A stretch of DNA of 64,000 bases from Yunchengibacter salinarum (GTDB lineage Bacteria > Pseudomonadota > Alphaproteobacteria > Sphingomonadales > Kordiimonadaceae). The stretch covers positions 310,001 to 374,000 of the forward strand of contig NZ_JBBJLN010000001.1 in the NCBI RefSeq assembly GCF_037658235.1, given 5' to 3'. The notes under the pieces were generated by a model. The model was given only the letters and a program-made list of their open reading frames with translations. It was not told where the DNA came from and did not search any database. This document shows positions 1 to 7,879 of the stretch, piece by piece (positions within the stretch are counted from its first letter, which is position 1; every line of letters begins with the position of its first letter). The position numbers and the translations under genes were made by a program.

Positions 1-1352
1 TAGGGCTGTGCCGAGGCCAGCTTGTCCTTGATCTCCCGGTCATTGAAAAAGGCCCCCGCGCCCAGGTCCAGGGCGATCATATGGCCGGGGCCAAGGCGCC
101 CCTTTTCGATCACAAGCTCTTCATCCACGGCCACCATGCCGGTTTCAGAGCCGACGATCAGCATATTGTCCGTGGTGCGGCAATAGCGCATTGGGCGCAG
201 GCCGTTGCGGTCCAGCCCGGCGATGATCCAGTTGCCGTCGCAGGCGGCGATGGCGGCCGGGCCGTCCCACGGTTCCATCACCGAATTGCAATAGGCGTAC
301 ATGGCCTGATGGCCTTCCGGCATGGTGGATTTCTTGGACCAGGCTTCGGGCATCAGCAGGGTCTTGGCCATGGGCCCGATCCGCCCGGCGCGCACCAGCA
401 CTTCAAAGGCGGCATCCAGCGCCGCACTGTCGGACGCGCCCTTGGGAATCACCGGCTTGATGTCTTCGGAATTGTCCCCGAACGCGATGGATGCCATGCG
501 AATCTGGTGGCTTTTCATCCAGTTCACATTGCCGCGAATGGTGTTGATCTCGCCATTATGGGCCAACATGCGGAACGGCTGGGCCAGCCACCATTGCGGG
601 AAGGTGTTGGTGGAATAACGCTGGTGATAAATGGCGAAGCGCGAAATGAAGCGGTCATCCTGAAGGTCGGGATAGAACACGCTGAGCTGCTCGGCCAGGA
701 ACAGACCCTTGTAGATGATAGAGCGGCAGGACAGGGAACAGATGTAAAAATCATTCACCTGCGCTTCGATCACCGCCTTCTCGATCCGGCGACGGATGAT
801 GTACAGCTCCCGCTCGAAGGCGTCGTCGTCCAGATCCTTTTCGTTCGATATCATGATCTGTTCGATTTCGGGCCGGGTGGCCTCGGCCTTTTCGCCGATC
901 ACGTCGATGTTCACGGGCACCTGTCGCCAGCCATAGATGGTATGGCCGAAATGCAGGATTTCCGCTTCCACGATGGACCGGCACGTCTCCTGCGCATGAA
1001 GATCCAGGCGCGGCAGAAACACCATGCCCACCGCCAGGCGCTTATCCCCCGGCTCGTGGCCGGTGGCGCGCACATGCTGCTTGAAGAAGTCCTGCGCGAT
1101 TTCAAGCTGGATGCCCGCGCCGTCACCGGTCTTGCCGTCGGCATCCACGGCGCCCCGGTGCCAGATGGCCCCAAGCGCATCGATGGCGCGCAGCACCACC
1201 TGACGGCTGGGCTTGCCATCCGTGGCGGCCACCAGGCCCACGCCGCAGGCATCGCGTTCATCCGCGGGATTGTACAGGCCGATGGGGCCGGGGACGGCGC
1301 CGTCGGACAGGGCGTGATCCTGAATGGGGGCGGACTCTTGATTATCAGTCAT
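1..1352 (-). CDS. gltB: Glutamate synthase (NADPH) large subunit, 5' part only
   Basis: This is the N-terminal glutaminase part of GltB, which releases ammonia from glutamine and feeds it to 2-oxoglutarate. Translating the minus strand from the ATG at 1352 gives MTDNQESAPIQDHALSDG and then ERDACGVGLVAA. Cys36 in that motif is the expected class II amidotransferase nucleophile, exposed after removal of a short propeptide. The frame stays open to the window edge, with typical GltB stretches such as HNGEINTIRGN and NGLRPMRYC. The gene is cut by the window (about 450 of roughly 1,500 codons are present). It lies 68 nt downstream of gltD on the same strand, so gltD-gltB is probably one operon with the small-subunit gene first. 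Confidence 0.95.
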   Translation of the reverse strand, partial: MTDNQESAPIQDHALSDGAVPGPIGLYNPADERDACGVGLVAATDGKPSRQVVLRAIDALGAIWHRGAVDADGKTGDGAGIQLEIAQDFFKQHVRATGHEPGDKRLAVGMVFLPRLDLHAQETCRSIVEAEILHFGHTIYGWRQVPVNIDVIGEKAEATRPEIEQIMISNEKDLDDDAFERELYIIRRRIEKAVIEAQVNDFYICSLSCRSIIYKGLFLAEQLSVFYPDLQDDRFISRFAIYHQRYSTNTFPQWWLAQPFRMLAHNGEINTIRGNVNWMKSHQIRMASIAFGDNSEDIKPVIPKGASDSAALDAAFEVLVRAGRIGPMAKTLLMPEAWSKKSTMPEGHQAMYAYCNSVMEPWDGPAAIAACDGNWIIAGLDRNGLRPMRYCRTTDNMLIVGSETGMVAVDEELVIEKGRLGPGHMIALDLGAGAFFNDREIKDKLASAQP

Positions 1353-1420
1353 GGCAGGTCTCTTTCACGAAATCGGGCAAACGGCCAGAAGGCTATGAAA
1401 AGGCGCGGGCGGCAGGCGGC

Positions 1421-2875
1421 TCAGGCCACCGCCGCGCCGGTCTCCGCCTGCTCGGCCTTGCGATCCTTGATATAGGCTTTCATGGCGGTGGCGGCGTCCC
1501 GGCCATCCCGGATGCCCCACACCACCAGCGAGGCGCCGCGCACGATGTCCCCGGCGGCGAAAACGCCGGGCAGATTGGTCATCATGCTGTCATGGTCCAC
1601 CGTGATCGTGCCCCAGCGCGTGACCCTGAGTTCCGGCACGCCGAACATGGCGGGCAGTTCCTCCGGCTCGAAACCGAGTGCCATGATGGCCAGATCACAG
1701 TCCAGCGTGAAACTGGAATCGGGCACGCGCTCCGGCGTCTGACGGCCTGTGGCGTCCGGCGCGCCAAGGCGCATCCTGTACGCCTTGACCGCCTTCACCT
1801 TGTCATTGTCGTCGCCCACAAAGGCTTCCGGGCCGGACAGCCAGACAAATTCCACGCCCTCTTCCTCGGCATTGGCCACTTCGCGGGCGGAGCCCGGCAT
1901 ATTGGCCCGGTCCCGGCGGTACAGGCATTTCACGGATTTTGCCCCCTGCCGCACGGCGGTGCGCACACAGTCCATCGCGGTGTCGCCGCCACCGATCACC
2001 ACCACATTCTTGCCTTCGGCATTGAGCGCGCCGGATTCGAAGTCCGGCACCGTATCGCCGAGCCCCTTGCGGTTGGATGCGGTCAGATAGGGCAGGGCTT
2101 CCTGAATGTTGCCCAGGCCAATGCCGGGGCATTTCAGGCCGCGCGCCTTGTAAACGCCGGTGGCGATCAGCACCACGTCGTGCTTTTCCCGCAGCTCGGC
2201 CAGGGTGGCATCGCGCCCCACCTCGAAATTCATGTGAAAGGTGATGCCGCTGTCCTTCAGACGGACAGTGCGACGGTCCACCACATCCTTTTCCAGCTTG
2301 AAGCTGGGAATGCCATAGATCAGCAGGCCGCCCGCCCGGTCATAGCGGTCATACACATGCACCTGATAGCCGGACTTGCGCATTTCTTCCGCCGCGGCGA
2401 GGCCGGCGGGGCCAGCGCCGATCACGCCCACGCTCTCCTCCCGCTCCCGACGGGGGGTGATGGGCTTGATCCAGCCATTCTCCCAGGCGGTTTCGGTGAT
2501 GTATTTCTCCACCGAGCCGATGGTGACCGACTTGAAGCCCTTTTCGATGACGCAATTACCCTCGCACAGGCGATCCTGCGGGCAGATGCGGCCACAGATT
2601 TCCGGCATGTTATTGGTGGACGAAGCGATCTCATACGCTTCTTCCATCCGGTCTTCGGCGGTCAGGCGCAGCCAGTCGGGGATATGATTGCCCAGCGGGC
2701 AGTGCACCTGGCAAAAGGGGATGCCGCACTGCGAACAGCGGGAGGCCTGTTCCTCCGCCGCGTCCGGGTCGAACTCGTCATAGATTTCACCGAAATCATC
2801 ATTGCGATCGTCCGCATCCCGCTTGTGGGGATAGTGCTGCTGCGTACTGACAAAGGACAGCATCTTCTTCGCCAT
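1421..2875 (-). CDS. gltD: Glutamate synthase small subunit
   Basis: GltD passes electrons from NADPH through FAD and Fe-S clusters to GltB, completing the GOGAT half of the GS-GOGAT ammonium assimilation pathway. The 484 residues have the usual family length. Two cysteine clusters lie near the N-terminus (CSQCGIPFCQVHCPLGN and EICGRICPQDRLCEGNC, both for 4Fe-4S). A FAD-binding GAGPAGLAAAEEM and an NADPH-binding GGGDTAMDC follow. The ATG at 2875 is the only sensible start. It is the first gene of the gltD-gltB pair and is transcribed divergently from uppP across a 382-nt AT-rich gap that carries operator-like repeats. Confidence 0.97.
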   Translation of the reverse strand: MAKKMLSFVSTQQHYPHKRDADDRNDDFGEIYDEFDPDAAEEQASRCSQCGIPFCQVHCPLGNHIPDWLRLTAEDRMEEAYEIASSTNNMPEICGRICPQDRLCEGNCVIEKGFKSVTIGSVEKYITETAWENGWIKPITPRREREESVGVIGAGPAGLAAAEEMRKSGYQVHVYDRYDRAGGLLIYGIPSFKLEKDVVDRRTVRLKDSGITFHMNFEVGRDATLAELREKHDVVLIATGVYKARGLKCPGIGLGNIQEALPYLTASNRKGLGDTVPDFESGALNAEGKNVVVIGGGDTAMDCVRTAVRQGAKSVKCLYRRDRANMPGSAREVANAEEEGVEFVWLSGPEAFVGDDNDKVKAVKAYRMRLGAPDATGRQTPERVPDSSFTLDCDLAIMALGFEPEELPAMFGVPELRVTRWGTITVDHDSMMTNLPGVFAAGDIVRGASLVVWGIRDGRDAATAMKAYIKDRKAEQAETGAAVA

Positions 2876-3257
2876 GGGAGCCTCGCTCTCTGGTGGCGGG
2901 GTATCGTCCGCACCGGCCTGACCGGCACGCAGAAATCACCCGCAGTCATGATTGACCCATGGTCTGCGAACCCGCCGGGTTCACGCCTCCCCCGGTCAGG
3001 GCCTTGGGCGGCCCCTTACCAGATCCATGGGCGGATTTCGTAATCTGGTGCGCACTATAAAGACTGTTTGCGACATTTTCATTAAAAAAAATGCATATAA
3101 GTCATAATGACTGTCCTAAATAGTCATTATCTTCCGCCATACAGGTTCGCCTTCCTGACCTTTTGGCGTAAATAGGTCCGATTAGAGACTATTTTGCACC
3201 TGTTCCCGATCCCGCGGGCTTGCTATAGCTCGCAATGATCGAGCGAAAGGGGCCTGC
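2876..3257. promoter_or_regulatory. Divergent regulatory region between gltD and uppP
   Basis: This 382-nt gap holds no gene. Its middle (about 3045-3195) is clearly AT-richer than its surroundings, as expected for promoters facing both ways. It contains ACCAGAT at 3018-3024 with its inverted copy ATCTGGT at 3043-3049. It also holds a cluster of AGTCAT/ATGACT half-sites at 3100-3130, and AAATAGTC (3118-3125) inverted as GACTATTT (3187-3194). I see no -35/-10 pair with consensus spacing on either strand, so transcription starts are not assigned. Confidence 0.6.
3100..3130. repeat. Three AGTCAT half-sites including a perfect 9-bp inverted repeat
   Basis: AGTCAT at 3100-3105 and ATGACT at 3107-3112 form one palindrome around a single A. 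ATAATGACT at 3104-3112 and AGTCATTAT at 3122-3130 form a second, perfect 9-bp inverted repeat with a 9-nt spacer. There is no T-tract, so an operator fits better than a terminator. The protein that would bind is unknown. Confidence 0.55.
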
Positions 3258-4082
3258 ATGACCGCGATCCATCTCTTCCTTGTCGCCCTGATTCAGGGGC
3301 TGACGGAATTCCTGCCGATCTCGTCGAGCGCGCACCTGATCCTGATTCCCATGGCCACCGGCCTGCCGGATCAGGGCCCCCTGATCGATGTGGCCGCGCA
3401 TATGGGCACGCTCGCGGCGGTTCTGCTGTATTTCCGCCGCGACACGGCGGGGCTGGCACTGGCCGCCCTGGCCACCGCCGGGTTGCCACCGGCGCGCCGG
3501 GCCATTCAGGGCACACTGTATCGCAAGCTGTTCTGGGCACTTGTGGTGGCCACCCTGCCCGTCATCATCATTGGCGGCTGGCTGGCAATGACGGATTGGC
3601 TCAGCCTGGTGCGTTCCGCCTGGGTGATCGGGGTCGCGTCCATCCTGTTCGGGCTGCTGCTGTGGGCGGCGGACCACACTGGCGCCCGCAACCGGGCACT
3701 GGACCGCATGGCCATCAAGCCCGCCCTGCTGGTGGGGCTGGCACAGATTTTCGCCCTGATTCCCGGCGCCAGCCGCGCGGGCGTAACCATGACGGCGGCG
3801 CTGGCACTGGGCTTTGACAGGCAGGAAGCCGCCCGGTTTTCCATGCTGCTGTCCATACCCACCATATTGGGGGCGGGCGTGATGGCCGCCAGCCGGATCG
3901 GGCCGGGGCTGAGCGCCGCCGCCTGGGCCGACGCGGCGGTGGTGGCCGGGCTCAGCTTCATGGCGGCGCTGGCGGCCATTCATCTGTTTCTGCGCTGGCT
4001 GGCCCATGCGGGCATGACGCCATTCGTCATTTATCGTCTTGTGCTGGGTGGTGGGCTTGTCGCGCTCAGCCTGTCCGCCTGA
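3258..4082 (+). CDS. uppP: Undecaprenyl-diphosphate phosphatase
   Basis: UppP (BacA) is an inner-membrane enzyme that dephosphorylates undecaprenyl pyrophosphate so the lipid carrier can be reused for peptidoglycan and polysaccharide synthesis. The 274-residue protein is hydrophobic throughout. It has both family motifs: GLTEFLPISSSAHL near residue 15, with the catalytic glutamate, and PGASRAGVTMTAALALGFDR around residues 168-187, with the conserved arginine. The ATG at 3258 is preceded by AAAGGGG, a good ribosome binding site. The gene stands alone, divergent from gltD and convergent with the next gene. Confidence 0.95.
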   Translation: MTAIHLFLVALIQGLTEFLPISSSAHLILIPMATGLPDQGPLIDVAAHMGTLAAVLLYFRRDTAGLALAALATAGLPPARRAIQGTLYRKLFWALVVATLPVIIIGGWLAMTDWLSLVRSAWVIGVASILFGLLLWAADHTGARNRALDRMAIKPALLVGLAQIFALIPGASRAGVTMTAALALGFDRQEAARFSMLLSIPTILGAGVMAASRIGPGLSAAAWADAAVVAGLSFMAALAAIHLFLRWLAHAGMTPFVIYRLVLGGGLVALSLSA

Positions 4083-4162
4083 ACCATATGCCCGACCGAA
4101 ACACGAAGGGGCGCGCCCGCCCGGCACGCCCCCGCTTTGAACCGAGCCCATGGGCCGTTTTC

Positions 4163-5113
4163 CTATGTGGTGCCGATTTCGCTGAACTGGCCGTGGGGCT
4201 TGTACTGCACCATATAGCGGGGCAGCACCGCATCCAACGGCGTGGGCTTCAGGCCCAGCGTGGTCAGGGTGCGCGCATCCCCGGCCACCACATTGTCCTT
4301 TTCCAGCAGCTTCACCTGATCCAGCGTCAATGGCGGATTCGGCAACAGGCCGAGCACGGCCCCCTGTATCTTGGCAAGCCATGTGGGCACATTCACCACG
4401 GGGCGGGGGCGACCGGTGTGTTTCATCATCACCTTCAGGCATTCCCTGAGCGTCAGCACATGCGGGCCGCCCAGTTCGAATGTCTGCCCGGCCACGCCCT
4501 TGCCGCCATCCACGACAGCCACGATGGCATCCGCCACATCGCCCACATAGACCGGCTGGAACCGGGTTTCCGCGCCGGGAATGGGCAGCACCGGCAAAAA
4601 GCGGCTCATCTGGGCGAAGCGGTTGAAAAAATCATCCTCCACCCCGAACACCACGCTGGGGCGCATGATGGTGGCCTTTTTGAAGTGTTTGCGGACTTTT
4701 TCCTCCCCCAGTGCCTTGGACCGCGCATACCGGGACGGCGACCGGGCATCCGCGCCAATGGCGGACATATGCACCAGCGTTTCCACCCCGGCCCTGGCGG
4801 CCTCTTCGGCCACGATGCCGGCGCCTTCATCCTGCACATTGGAAAAACTGTTGGCGCCCTGATCGTGCAGCACGCCCACAAGGTTCACAACCGTATCGGC
4901 CCCGGCCACGGCGCGCGCCACCGAACGCGGAAAGCGCACATTGCAGGAAAAGGGCGTGATCTGCCCCACCGCGCCCAGCGGCTTCAGAAACAGCGCCTCA
5001 TCCGGCCGCCGCACGGCGACGCGCACACGATCCCCGCGCGCAGCCAGCTTCTGCACCAGATACCGACCGATAAACCCGGAACCGCCAATGACAGTCACCA
5101 CCCGTCTGGACAT
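4163..5113 (-). CDS. Complex I NDUFA9-like NAD(P)-binding protein
   Basis: This is an atypical short-chain dehydrogenase related to NDUFA9, an accessory subunit of respiratory complex I found in mitochondria and alphaproteobacteria. The 316 residues begin with a Rossmann motif, VTVIGGSGFIGRYLVQKLA, and continue with the HMSAIGADARSPSRYARSKA block in place of a standard SDR catalytic site. The ATG at 5113 has GGGAG upstream. No nuo genes are nearby, which is usual for this family. It could also serve as a general NAD(P)-binding chaperone; enzymatic activity is not established from sequence. Confidence 0.85.
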   Translation of the reverse strand: MSRRVVTVIGGSGFIGRYLVQKLAARGDRVRVAVRRPDEALFLKPLGAVGQITPFSCNVRFPRSVARAVAGADTVVNLVGVLHDQGANSFSNVQDEGAGIVAEEAARAGVETLVHMSAIGADARSPSRYARSKALGEEKVRKHFKKATIMRPSVVFGVEDDFFNRFAQMSRFLPVLPIPGAETRFQPVYVGDVADAIVAVVDGGKGVAGQTFELGGPHVLTLRECLKVMMKHTGRPRPVVNVPTWLAKIQGAVLGLLPNPPLTLDQVKLLEKDNVVAGDARTLTTLGLKPTPLDAVLPRYMVQYKPHGQFSEIGTT

Positions 5114-5340
5114 AAACGCACTCTCCCAAGAGGTTTTCCGCCCGACCCGAAAACCGTGGGGTCAGGCTGTTGGCGCGCACTTTAGCGACCGCCCGCCCGC
5201 CTGTCCATGCCCGGCAAAGGCCCCCGACGCGGCAGGGTCACCGGGCCAGACCCGGCCCCGTCCGCACCGTCCGGCAACGGCCCGTCCCCGCCTGTGCGGA
5301 TCATCTCGCCCGCTGGCAATGAAAAAACGCCAAACAGCGC

Positions 5341-5370
5341 TTGACAACCGCGCCGGTGATCCCCTATCTC
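5341..5370 (+). promoter_or_regulatory. Promoter of tRNA-Leu
   Basis: A perfect TTGACA at 5341-5346 is followed after 18 bp by TATCTC at 5365-5370. The -10 ends 22 nt before the mature tRNA, the distance expected for a stable-RNA promoter. The rest of the gap between 5114 and 5340 shows nothing I recognise. Confidence 0.6.
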
Positions 5371-5392
5371 CCCTCTCACCAATTCCTATGGT

Positions 5393-5479
5393 GCCCAGGT
5401 GGCGGAATTGGTAGACGCGCTAGCTTCAGGTGCTAGTGGCCGTATGGCCGTGGAAGTTCGAGTCTTCTCCTGGGCACCA
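5393..5479 (+). tRNA. tRNA-Leu (anticodon CAG)
   Basis: The gene folds as a cloverleaf with a long variable arm, as expected for leucine. The acceptor stem GCCCAGG (5393-5399) pairs with CCTGGGC (5469-5475). The anticodon stem-loop CTAGC-TTCAGGT-GCTAG gives anticodon CAG, and the T-loop reads TTCGAGT. Discriminator A is followed by an encoded CCA (5477-5479). It reads CUG codons, the favoured leucine codon in this GC-rich sequence. Confidence 0.97.
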
Positions 5480-5684
5480 CTTTTCCTTATCCCGATGAAA
5501 TCCCGCACCTTCATCGCCGTGTGGCCGAGTGGCGCCACAGGCCGCGCATGGCATTGCCCGCAAGGCGCGGCAGCGCCCGCCCGCCTTCGCCCCATCGCCG
5601 GTTTTGCACAGGAGGCTTGAGCCATGGCCGATCACGGGCCATACAGGGAACAACATCCTCCGCTCAGCCAGAAAGGCGCTATCC

Positions 5685-6311
5685 ATGACCATTCATCTGC
5701 ACCATGACGATCTGCCGGCGGACGTGGCCGACCAACTGCGCGCGGGCGATGCCGTGGCGGTGGACAGCGAAACCATGGGCCTCAACCCGCTCAGGGACCG
5801 GCTGTGCGTAGTGCAGCTTTCCGCCGGAGACGGGGACGCGCACCTTGTGAAATTCGCCAAAGACCGCTTCGATGCCCCCAATCTGTGTGCGGTGCTCGGT
5901 GATCCCGGCGTGCTCAAGCTGTTTCACTTCGCCCGCTTCGACATTGCCGTGATGCTGCACTATCTGGGCGTGGTCACGGCGCCGGTCTATTGCACCAAGA
6001 TCGCCTCCAAGCTGGTGCGCACCTATACGGATCGCCACGGCCTGCGCGACCTGTGCCGGGAAACCATCGGCGTGGACGTGGACAAGGGCCAGCAAAGCTC
6101 CGACTGGGGCGCGGACAGCCTGAGCGACGCGCAGAAATCCTATGCCGCCGGGGACGTGCTCTATCTGCACCGGGTCAGGCAAGTGCTGGACATTATGCTG
6201 GATCGGGAAGGCCGCCGCGCCTTCGCGGAAGATGCCTTCGCCTTTCTGCCCACCCGCGCCCGCCTTGATCTTGCCGGATTCGAGGGGCTGGATATCTTTG
6301 CCCACAGCTAG
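5685..6311 (+). CDS. rnd: Ribonuclease D-like 3'-5' exonuclease
   Basis: This is a short 208-residue DEDDy exonuclease of the RNase D family, probably acting in 3' trimming of tRNA or other stable RNAs. It has ExoI (VDSETMGLNP), ExoII (HFARFDI) and ExoIII (SYAAGDVLYL, with the Y and D of the DEDDy set). It lacks the C-terminal HRDC domains of E. coli RNase D; this single-domain form is common in alphaproteobacteria. I chose the ATG at 5685, preceded by AGAAAGG, rather than the upstream in-frame extension, which has no family similarity. It is followed 15 nt later by lptC, a common alphaproteobacterial order. Confidence 0.88.
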   Translation: MTIHLHHDDLPADVADQLRAGDAVAVDSETMGLNPLRDRLCVVQLSAGDGDAHLVKFAKDRFDAPNLCAVLGDPGVLKLFHFARFDIAVMLHYLGVVTAPVYCTKIASKLVRTYTDRHGLRDLCRETIGVDVDKGQQSSDWGADSLSDAQKSYAAGDVLYLHRVRQVLDIMLDREGRRAFAEDAFAFLPTRARLDLAGFEGLDIFAHS

Positions 6312-6326
6312 GCGGGAACAGCATCC

Positions 6327-7043
6327 ATGACCCCTTCCAACACGCACCGCCATTATCAAAGCACCGATGCCGCCCGCGAGCGGGCACGCGCGGCGCTGAG
6401 CCCGCGCCCGGCGGTGAAAACCGGCACCGGCTGGGACCGCTTCGTGGCGGCCATGCGGCTGTTGTTGCCCCTGGCGGCGCTGATACTGGGGGGCGTGACG
6501 GCCCTGTGGCCGATGCTGAACGACCGGGAGGTCAGCTTCACCCTTGCCCGTGATGAGGTTGCGGCCAGCGACGGCAAGGTGCGCATGACCGATCTGACCT
6601 ATACGGGCACGGATGCGGTGGACCGGCTGTTCACCCTGCAGGCGGCGCGCGGCGTGCAGGACAATCCGGGGGCGCCGCGCGTCAGCCTGGAGGACATCCG
6701 CGCCCGCATGTCCCTGAAGCCCGATGATCCCGCCCGGCTGACCGCAAAGCGCGGCATCTACATGATCCGGGAAGATCGGCTGACGCTGAGCGGAACAGTG
6801 GACCTGAGCACCGGAAGCGGCTATCACCTGTCCATGCTTGAGGCCACCGTGAACCTGAAGGACCATAGCGCCGTGGGGCGGGGTGCCATCACCGGCACGG
6901 CGCCCCTGGGCCGCCTGACGGCGGATCGCCTGGCCATCGATGTGGATGATCGTAGCGGCGTTTTTTCCGGCGATGTGCGGCTGCACATCACGCCCAAACG
7001 CCCCCCGGACCACTCCGGTAAGAGCGAAGGGACAAACGGATGA
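6327..7043 (+). CDS. lptC: LPS export protein LptC
   Basis: LptC is the bitopic inner-membrane partner of the LptB2FG transporter and passes lipopolysaccharide to periplasmic LptA. The 238-residue protein has a cytoplasmic N-tail, one membrane segment around residues 42-62 (MRLLLPLAALILGGVTAL), and a periplasmic beta-jellyroll rich in alternating hydrophobic residues. It is longer than E. coli LptC, as in other alphaproteobacteria. Its stop overlaps the lptA start by 4 nt (ATGA), so the two are translationally coupled. The order lptC-lptA-lptB supports the call, since the sequence itself is weakly conserved. Confidence 0.88.
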   Translation: MTPSNTHRHYQSTDAARERARAALSPRPAVKTGTGWDRFVAAMRLLLPLAALILGGVTALWPMLNDREVSFTLARDEVAASDGKVRMTDLTYTGTDAVDRLFTLQAARGVQDNPGAPRVSLEDIRARMSLKPDDPARLTAKRGIYMIREDRLTLSGTVDLSTGSGYHLSMLEATVNLKDHSAVGRGAITGTAPLGRLTADRLAIDVDDRSGVFSGDVRLHITPKRPPDHSGKSEGTNG

Positions 7044-7588
7044 GATCAACCCGCCACCCGTGCCTGCCCGCGCTCGCGGCCCTGATGATGCTGATGGCGC
7101 CGATCACGGCGCACGCCCAATCGGTGCTGAAAGAGCACGACACCTACCAGCCGCTGGACATTTCCGCCGAACGCCTGGAAGTGAAGCAGAAAGAAGGCCG
7201 CGCCCTGTTCGAAGGCGCGGTCAAGGTGGTGCAGGGCAAGCTGACGCTGACTGCCGATGAACTGACCGTCTTCTATGAAAACGCGCAGGAAAGTGATGAC
7301 CCGTCGATCCGTCGGCTGGACGCCCGCGGGGACGTGATGCTCACCTCCACCACCGAGAAGGTGACAGCCGACTGGGGCGTTTACGACGTGGACCGGCGCT
7401 TGGTTACCATGGGCGGCGACGTGCAACTGACCCGGAACGACAGCGTGGTGCGCGGCAAGCGGCTGGAACTGGATCTGGAAACCGGCCTGACCAAGCTGGA
7501 TGGGGCCAAGGGCGATGAAAACCGGGTGCGCGGGCGCTTTTCGGTGCCGGACCAGTCCGGCAAGACCGACAACGATGGTGGCCGCTGA
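7040..7588 (+). CDS. lptA: LPS transport periplasmic protein LptA
   Basis: LptA forms the periplasmic bridge that carries lipopolysaccharide from LptC to the outer-membrane LptDE complex. The 182 residues start with a signal peptide ending near ITAHAQS. The OstA/LptA repeat pattern follows (LDISAERLEVKQKEGRALFE, then GDVMLTSTTEKVTADWGVYD). The ATG overlaps the lptC stop. The gap after the gene (7589-7879) separates it from lptB, which is unusual because the two are often adjacent; a hairpin lies in that gap. Confidence 0.92.
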   Translation: MRSTRHPCLPALAALMMLMAPITAHAQSVLKEHDTYQPLDISAERLEVKQKEGRALFEGAVKVVQGKLTLTADELTVFYENAQESDDPSIRRLDARGDVMLTSTTEKVTADWGVYDVDRRLVTMGGDVQLTRNDSVVRGKRLELDLETGLTKLDGAKGDENRVRGRFSVPDQSGKTDNDGGR

Positions 7589-7748
7589 GACCCGCGCCCC
7601 GGCCATCGCCCGGCCACGCCCAAGTACCGGGTGATCACGGCTTGCCAGGATCATGCAGCCGGTGCACGATCAGAAAATGAAAACAGCCCTTGCCGCCCGC
7701 CCATCATCTGATAAAGTGACATGCAGGAATTGCGCCAACTTGGTAAGG

Positions 7749-7770
7749 TTTTAGCAAGGTTTTGCTAAAA
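7749..7770. repeat. 9-bp inverted repeat between lptA and lptB
   Basis: TTTTAGCAA (7749-7757) and TTGCTAAAA (7762-7770) are perfect inverted copies around GGTT. The stem is AT-rich and followed by TTTACTG, so it could be a weak terminator behind lptA or an operator in front of lptB. A second inverted repeat, TGATTCA (7786-7792) with TGAATCA (7808-7814), lies just downstream. The remainder of the 291-nt gap shows nothing else. Confidence 0.4.
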
Positions 7771-7879
7771 TTTACTGTAAGTCCTTGATTCATATGCTTT
7801 TAGCCGCTGAATCAGGTCCAGCGCCGTAACCAGTATGCCCCGGCGGCCTGCCCGCCGGTGAACAGGACGGACCCGCTGC

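Noticed and set aside
5516..5560. tRNA-Ser-like D-arm text (GTGTGGCCGAGTGGCG) just after tRNA-Leu
   Set aside because: No acceptor stem, anticodon arm or T-arm can be built around it; it is a chance resemblance.
7745..7770. Sigma-54 (-24/-12) promoter in front of lptB
   Set aside because: The GG and GC dinucleotides are not at the required 10-bp spacing, and the TGGCAC core is absent.
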